The position numbers were made by a program, and so were the translations under genes. From an uncultured Alphaproteobacteria bacterium (lineage in GTDB: Bacteria; Pseudomonadota; Alphaproteobacteria; Rhizobiales; Aestuariivirgaceae), in the NCBI GenBank assembly GCA_937868035.1, contig CALMLK010000053.1, positions 1 to 10,635 of the forward strand: 10,635 nucleotides of DNA, given 5' to 3'. The notes under the pieces were generated by a model, which worked only from the letters and a program-made list of their open reading frames with translations, did not search any database and was not told where the DNA came from. Every line of letters starts with the position of its first letter. Within the stretch, counting starts at the first letter, position 1. Shown in pieces: positions 7,820 to 10,635 of the stretch.

Positions 7820-7880
7820 GTCCGGGGTGATCTGGGGATTGCGGCTTGTTTGCGCAAGTGATCCGGGCTAGCGAGCGGGC

Positions 7881-8876
7881 ATGCATGACATTCGCTTCGA
7901 CGTGTTGACCATCGGCAATGCCATCGTGGACGTGATCGCCCGCGTGGATGATGCCTTCATTGCCCGGGAAAAACTCGTGAAGGGTTCCATGAACCTGATC
8001 GACGAGTCGCGCGCCGAGCAGCTCTATGGTGTCATGGGCCCGGCCCGGGAAGTCTCCGGCGGGTCGGCGGGCAATACCGCGGCGGGCGTTGCCTCCTTCG
8101 GCGGGCGCGCCGCCTATTTCGGCAAGGTGAAGAAGGACCAGCTGGGCGATATCTACCGTCACGACATGCGGTCGCAAGGTGTGCAATTCGACTCCGCCGC
8201 CGCCTCGGAAGGGCCTGCCACGGCGCGGTCCTTCATTCTGGTGACGCCTGATTCAGAGCGCACCATGAACACCTATCTCGGCGCCTGCGTGAACCTGACC
8301 ACGGCCGACATCGACGAGGCCACCGTGCAGGCCTCGCGCGTCACCTACATGGAGGGCTATCTCTACGACCGCCCGGAGGCCAAGGATGCCTTCCGCCGCG
8401 CCTCCGACATTGCCCGCGCCGCCAACCGCCTCACCTCGGTCACGTTGTCGGATTCCTTCTGCGTGGAGCGGCACCGGGCCGACTTCCTGCATCTCATCCG
8501 CTCACGGATCGACATCGTCTTCGCGAACGAGACCGAGATCAAGTCGCTCTACCAGACACAGAACTTCAACGGCGCGCTGGAAGCGATCCGCAAGGATTGC
8601 AGCGTCGCGGTGCTGACGCGCTCGGAAAAAGGCAGCGTCATCGTGCGCGGTGCGGAAACCGTCGAGGTTTCGGCGCGCGCCATCGACAGCGTGGTGGACG
8701 TGACGGGTGCGGGCGATCTCTATGCCGCAGGCTTCCTCTTCGGCTTCACCCGCGAGATGCCACTGAAGCGCTGCGCCGAACTGGGCGGTCTCGCGGCAGC
8801 CGAGGTGATCTCCCATGTGGGCGCGAGGCCCGAGGTGAACCTCCGCGACTACGCAAAGGGTGCAGGCCTCCTGTAG
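7881..8876 (+). CDS. PfkB-family carbohydrate kinase, probable adenosine kinase
   Basis: Cytoplasmic ribokinase/PfkB-fold kinase of 331 residues, probably phosphorylating adenosine or a similar nucleoside or sugar with ATP. The substrate glycine pair lies in SGGSAGNTAAGVASFGG at 59-75 (first PfkB signature region). NETE at 216-219 is the Mg/phosphate motif. The second signature DVTGAGDLYAAGFLFG at 273-288 supplies the anion hole and the catalytic base Asp279. The N-terminus FDVLTIGNAIVDVIARVDD with the lid region GSMNLID is typical of the alphaproteobacterial proteins annotated as adenosine kinase. PfkB relatives differ in substrate, so the specific call is inference. ATG 7881 gives the natural N-terminus; the Shine-Dalgarno (GAGCGGG, close to the start) is poor. 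Its stop lies 17 bases from the stop of the convergent corC gene. Confidence 0.85.
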   Translation: MHDIRFDVLTIGNAIVDVIARVDDAFIAREKLVKGSMNLIDESRAEQLYGVMGPAREVSGGSAGNTAAGVASFGGRAAYFGKVKKDQLGDIYRHDMRSQGVQFDSAAASEGPATARSFILVTPDSERTMNTYLGACVNLTTADIDEATVQASRVTYMEGYLYDRPEAKDAFRRASDIARAANRLTSVTLSDSFCVERHRADFLHLIRSRIDIVFANETEIKSLYQTQNFNGALEAIRKDCSVAVLTRSEKGSVIVRGAETVEVSARAIDSVVDVTGAGDLYAAGFLFGFTREMPLKRCAELGGLAAAEVISHVGARPEVNLRDYAKGAGLL

Positions 8877-8893
8877 TCAGCCGCCTGCTGCCA

Positions 8894-9856
8894 TCAGTCC
8901 TTGTCGCCCGCCGTTTCGTCGGCGGGAGTGGATGCGCCCGTGAGGTGGATCTTCACCTTCTTCACCCGGCGCGGATCACTGTCGATGATCTCGAACTCCA
9001 TGCCCGAAGCATGGGTGATGATCTCGCCCTTGGAGGGCACACGGCCCTTCATCTCGAAAATGAGTCCGCCCAGCGTATCGGCCTCATCCTCCTCCTCGGC
9101 CGGAAGGAGATCGACCTTGAACATCTGGTCGAGGGTTGAGATGGAGATGCGGGCATCGGCGATCCACGTGTCGGCGCCCTGCTTCTTGATCATCGCCACC
9201 TGGTCGTCATCGTCATGCTCATCAGCGATGTCGCCGACGATCGCTTCCACGAGGTCCTCGAAGGAGACAAGCCCGTCGCTGCCGCCATATTCATCGACAA
9301 CGATTGCCATGTGGATGTGCGAGGTCTTCATCTTCACCAGCAGGTCAGAGGCCGGCATGGACGGCGGCACGTAGAGCACATCGCGGAGCAGCGAGGGGTG
9401 GCCCTTGATCGGCGTCGCCAGTTCTTCCGACGGCAGAGACAGGCCGGACACCTTGCCCTTCACCTTCTTGGTGCGCCCCTTGTGGGAGAGCCAGTGCAGG
9501 TAGTCCTTCACGTGGATCATCCCCGTCACGTCATCCAGCGTTTCGCGGTAGATGGGCAGGCGGGAGTGGTTGGCGTCTGTGAATTTTTCCAGAAGCTCCC
9601 GCATGGTGCAGGTTTCCTCAAGCGCGGTGATATCGGCGCGAGGCACCATCAGGTCATCGACGCGCAAGTTGGAAAAGCCCAGAAGATTGCCCAGCATGGA
9701 GCGGGCGTCTTCGGCCATGGCGCGGCCGCCGGAGTGTTCGGCATGGCTCTCGATGACCGTCTCAAGGCTTTCGCGCAGGTCGGCGGTGTGGAGGAACCGG
9801 CGCCGCAATTTCTGCAGGATGCCGGGTTTGGATTCGAATGGTTTGTCGTTCGTCAT
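8894..9856 (-). CDS. corC: CorC/HlyC-family CBS-domain protein
   Basis: A 320-residue soluble protein of the CorC/HlyC ('hemolysin') family, linked in enterobacteria to magnesium and cobalt efflux. The order is a basic N-terminal segment, then a first CBS domain (about 67-127, with DLMVPRADITAL and HSRLPIYRETLDDVTGMIHVKD) and a second CBS domain (about 150-212, with VVDEYGGSDGLVSFEDLVEAIVGDI). A CorC_HlyC C-terminal domain follows (about 225-306), with DTLGGLIFEMKGRVP. The acidic runs DEHDDDD (212-218) and EEEDEAD (254-260) are conspicuous. No DUF21 membrane domain is present, as in E. coli CorC, so it acts from the cytoplasm. Its ATG overlaps the ybeY stop by 4 bases. In many proteobacteria lnt follows corC; here the strand ends against the PfkB kinase, so lnt must be elsewhere. 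Confidence 0.93.
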   Translation of the reverse strand: MTNDKPFESKPGILQKLRRRFLHTADLRESLETVIESHAEHSGGRAMAEDARSMLGNLLGFSNLRVDDLMVPRADITALEETCTMRELLEKFTDANHSRLPIYRETLDDVTGMIHVKDYLHWLSHKGRTKKVKGKVSGLSLPSEELATPIKGHPSLLRDVLYVPPSMPASDLLVKMKTSHIHMAIVVDEYGGSDGLVSFEDLVEAIVGDIADEHDDDDQVAMIKKQGADTWIADARISISTLDQMFKVDLLPAEEEDEADTLGGLIFEMKGRVPSKGEIITHASGMEFEIIDSDPRRVKKVKIHLTGASTPADETAGDKD

Positions 9857-10311
9857 GATTCATATGGATCGGCGATGCCGAGACGGGCGAGGATCTTGCG
9901 TTCCTCGCTTTCCATCTCCTCGGCTTCGCCATCGGTTTCGTGATCATAGCCCAAAAGATGAAGCGTGCCATGCACGATCAGATGGGTGGTGTGGTCGGCC
10001 AGGGACTTGCCTTGTTCCGCAGCCTCGCGGCTCACGGTCTCGCACGCCAGCGCAATATCGCCGAGCGGCGTTGCCTCGCCCTCCGGCACTGGCATGTCGG
10101 GTGCCGGGAAGGACAGCACGTTGGTGGGCTTGTCCTTGCCGCGCCAGTCGCGGTTCAGCACCTGCATCTCCGCATCGGAGGTGAAGAGCAGGGTCACGGC
10201 TCCGGTTTCGCCGCTGCCTTCCAGGGTTGCGGCAACGGCGCGTTCCGCCAGAGCAGCAAGGCCCGGGAGCGCTTCCCAGGCCTCGTGTTCAATTTCGATG
10301 GAGAGGGTCAT
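9853..10311 (-). CDS. ybeY: rRNA maturation endoribonuclease YbeY
   Basis: Zinc-dependent endoribonuclease needed for 16S rRNA 3'-end maturation and late ribosome quality control; 152 residues, the usual size. The metal site [11 protein letters not shown] spans 114-124 with ligands His114, His118 and His124. The second family motif [18 protein letters not shown] lies at 52-69, including the conserved arginine (Arg57) implicated in catalysis. [10 protein letters not shown] at 84-93 is also typical. The start overlaps the phoH stop as ATGA (10308-10311) and the stop overlaps corC the same way (9853-9856), so all three are probably translated in a coupled fashion from one transcript. This phoH-ybeY-corC order is widespread in proteobacteria and supports the call. 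Confidence 0.96.
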   Translation of the reverse strand: MTLSIEIEHEAWEALPGLAALAERAVAATLEGSGETGAVTLLFTSDAEMQVLNRDWRGKDKPTNVLSFPAPDMPVPEGEATPLGDIALACETVSREAAEQGKSLADHTTHLIVHGTLHLLGYDHETDGEAEEMESEERKILARLGIADPYES

Positions 10312-10635
10312 TTCGCCGGCCGGGGACTCCGCGCCTTCTGGGCGGCCTTGTCGTAGGCGCCGACGATGCGGCCGACCAGCTGGTGGCGGACGATGTCGCT
10401 GGTCTTGAATTCCACCTGCGAGATGCCCTTCACGCCCTTGAGCACGCCGAGTGCATCGGCAAGGCCCGAGGTGGCGTTGTTGGGCAGGTCCACCTGCGTG
10501 GGATCGCCCGTCACCACCATGCGACTGCCTTCGCCGAGGCGGGTGAGGAACATCTTCATCTGCTGCGGCGTGGTGTTCTGCGCTTCGTCGAGAATGATGA
10601 AGGCGGATGACAGCGTGCGGCCGCGCATGAAGGCC
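10308..10635 (-). CDS. PhoH-family ATPase (N-terminal part outside the window)
   Basis: C-terminal 108 residues of a PhoH-like P-loop protein; the frame runs off the window end (AF before [10 protein letters not shown]). The Walker B region [21 protein letters not shown] and the following [13 protein letters not shown] (sensor-like) are diagnostic of PhoH. The Walker A motif would lie upstream, beyond the window. The internal methionine of MRGRTL is not a start. Full family members have about 320-350 residues. The role is probably RNA-related, given the conserved link with ybeY, but it is not firmly established. The gene leads the phoH-ybeY-corC chain and overlaps ybeY by 4 bases. Confidence 0.94.
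   Translation of the reverse strand, partial: AFMRGRTLSSAFIILDEAQNTTPQQMKMFLTRLGEGSRMVVTGDPTQVDLPNNATSGLADALGVLKGVKGISQVEFKTSDIVRHQLVGRIVGAYDKAAQKARSPRPAK

Larger units (their letters stand above)
7721..7880. other. Divergent intergenic region, EI24 gene / PfkB kinase
   Basis: At 160 bp this is the longest non-coding stretch, and it is clearly richer in A and T than its neighbours. It contains a sigma70-like promoter facing the EI24 gene, an inverted TTTGACGG pair, TTTTGA (7739-7744) with TCAAAA (7760-7765), and the heptamer TGCGCAA twice (7784-7790 and 7851-7857, the second inside the palindrome TTGCGCAA at 7850-7857). I found no convincing promoter pair for the kinase, and no small gene. 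Confidence 0.5.

Noticed and set aside
9215..9943. 242-codon plus-strand open frame opposite corC
   Set aside because: It is antisense to both CBS domains of corC, with a low-complexity H/G/V-rich translation and no recognisable domain.

Overview
The window is an ordinary, densely packed piece of a GC-rich alphaproteobacterial chromosome. The order Hyphomicrobiales (Rhizobiales) is the best guess. The reasons are the strong G/C preference at third codon positions, a short 206-residue phosphoglycerate mutase directly behind dapB, DUF2244 next to nth, and a phoH-ybeY-corC chain. Genus cannot be told from this sequence. Fourteen protein genes fill it almost completely. The longest non-coding stretch is 160 bp, and no tRNA, rRNA, insertion sequence, CRISPR array or prophage gene was seen.

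Layout. Bases 1-3455 (+) hold dppB (5' end outside the window), dppC, dppD and dppF. These are the two permeases and two ATPases of a dipeptide importer, in tight operon order; the binding protein DppA is not in the window. Bases 3513-4941 (+) hold dapB (lysine/diaminopimelate synthesis) and gpmA (glycolysis), separated by a single base. Bases 4944-6327 (-) hold a DUF2244 membrane protein followed by an Ada-like AraC/alkyltransferase fusion. The base-excision enzyme nth (6379-7086, +) diverges from DUF2244. An EI24/CysZ-like membrane protein (7058-7720, -) runs into the 3' end of nth with a 29-bp coding overlap. A PfkB-family sugar/adenosine kinase (7881-8876, +) diverges from it. Bases 8894-10635 (-) hold phoH (5' end outside the window), ybeY and corC, chained by ATGA stop/start overlaps.

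How they work together. dppBCDF is one transport machine. ybeY, phoH and corC form a widely conserved block linked to RNA/ribosome maturation and metal handling. ada and nth are both DNA base-repair genes flanking DUF2244, which gives a loose repair neighbourhood. The other genes are independent housekeeping functions. All three convergent gene pairs are packed so tightly (2 bp, 29-bp overlap, 17 bp) that no standard intergenic terminator fits.

I found no convincing undescribed system. The observations most worth checking are a possible hairpin that hides the ada ribosome-binding site, an inverted TTTGACGG pair with a promoter-like element upstream of the EI24 gene, and the unexplained DUF2244 protein between two repair genes.
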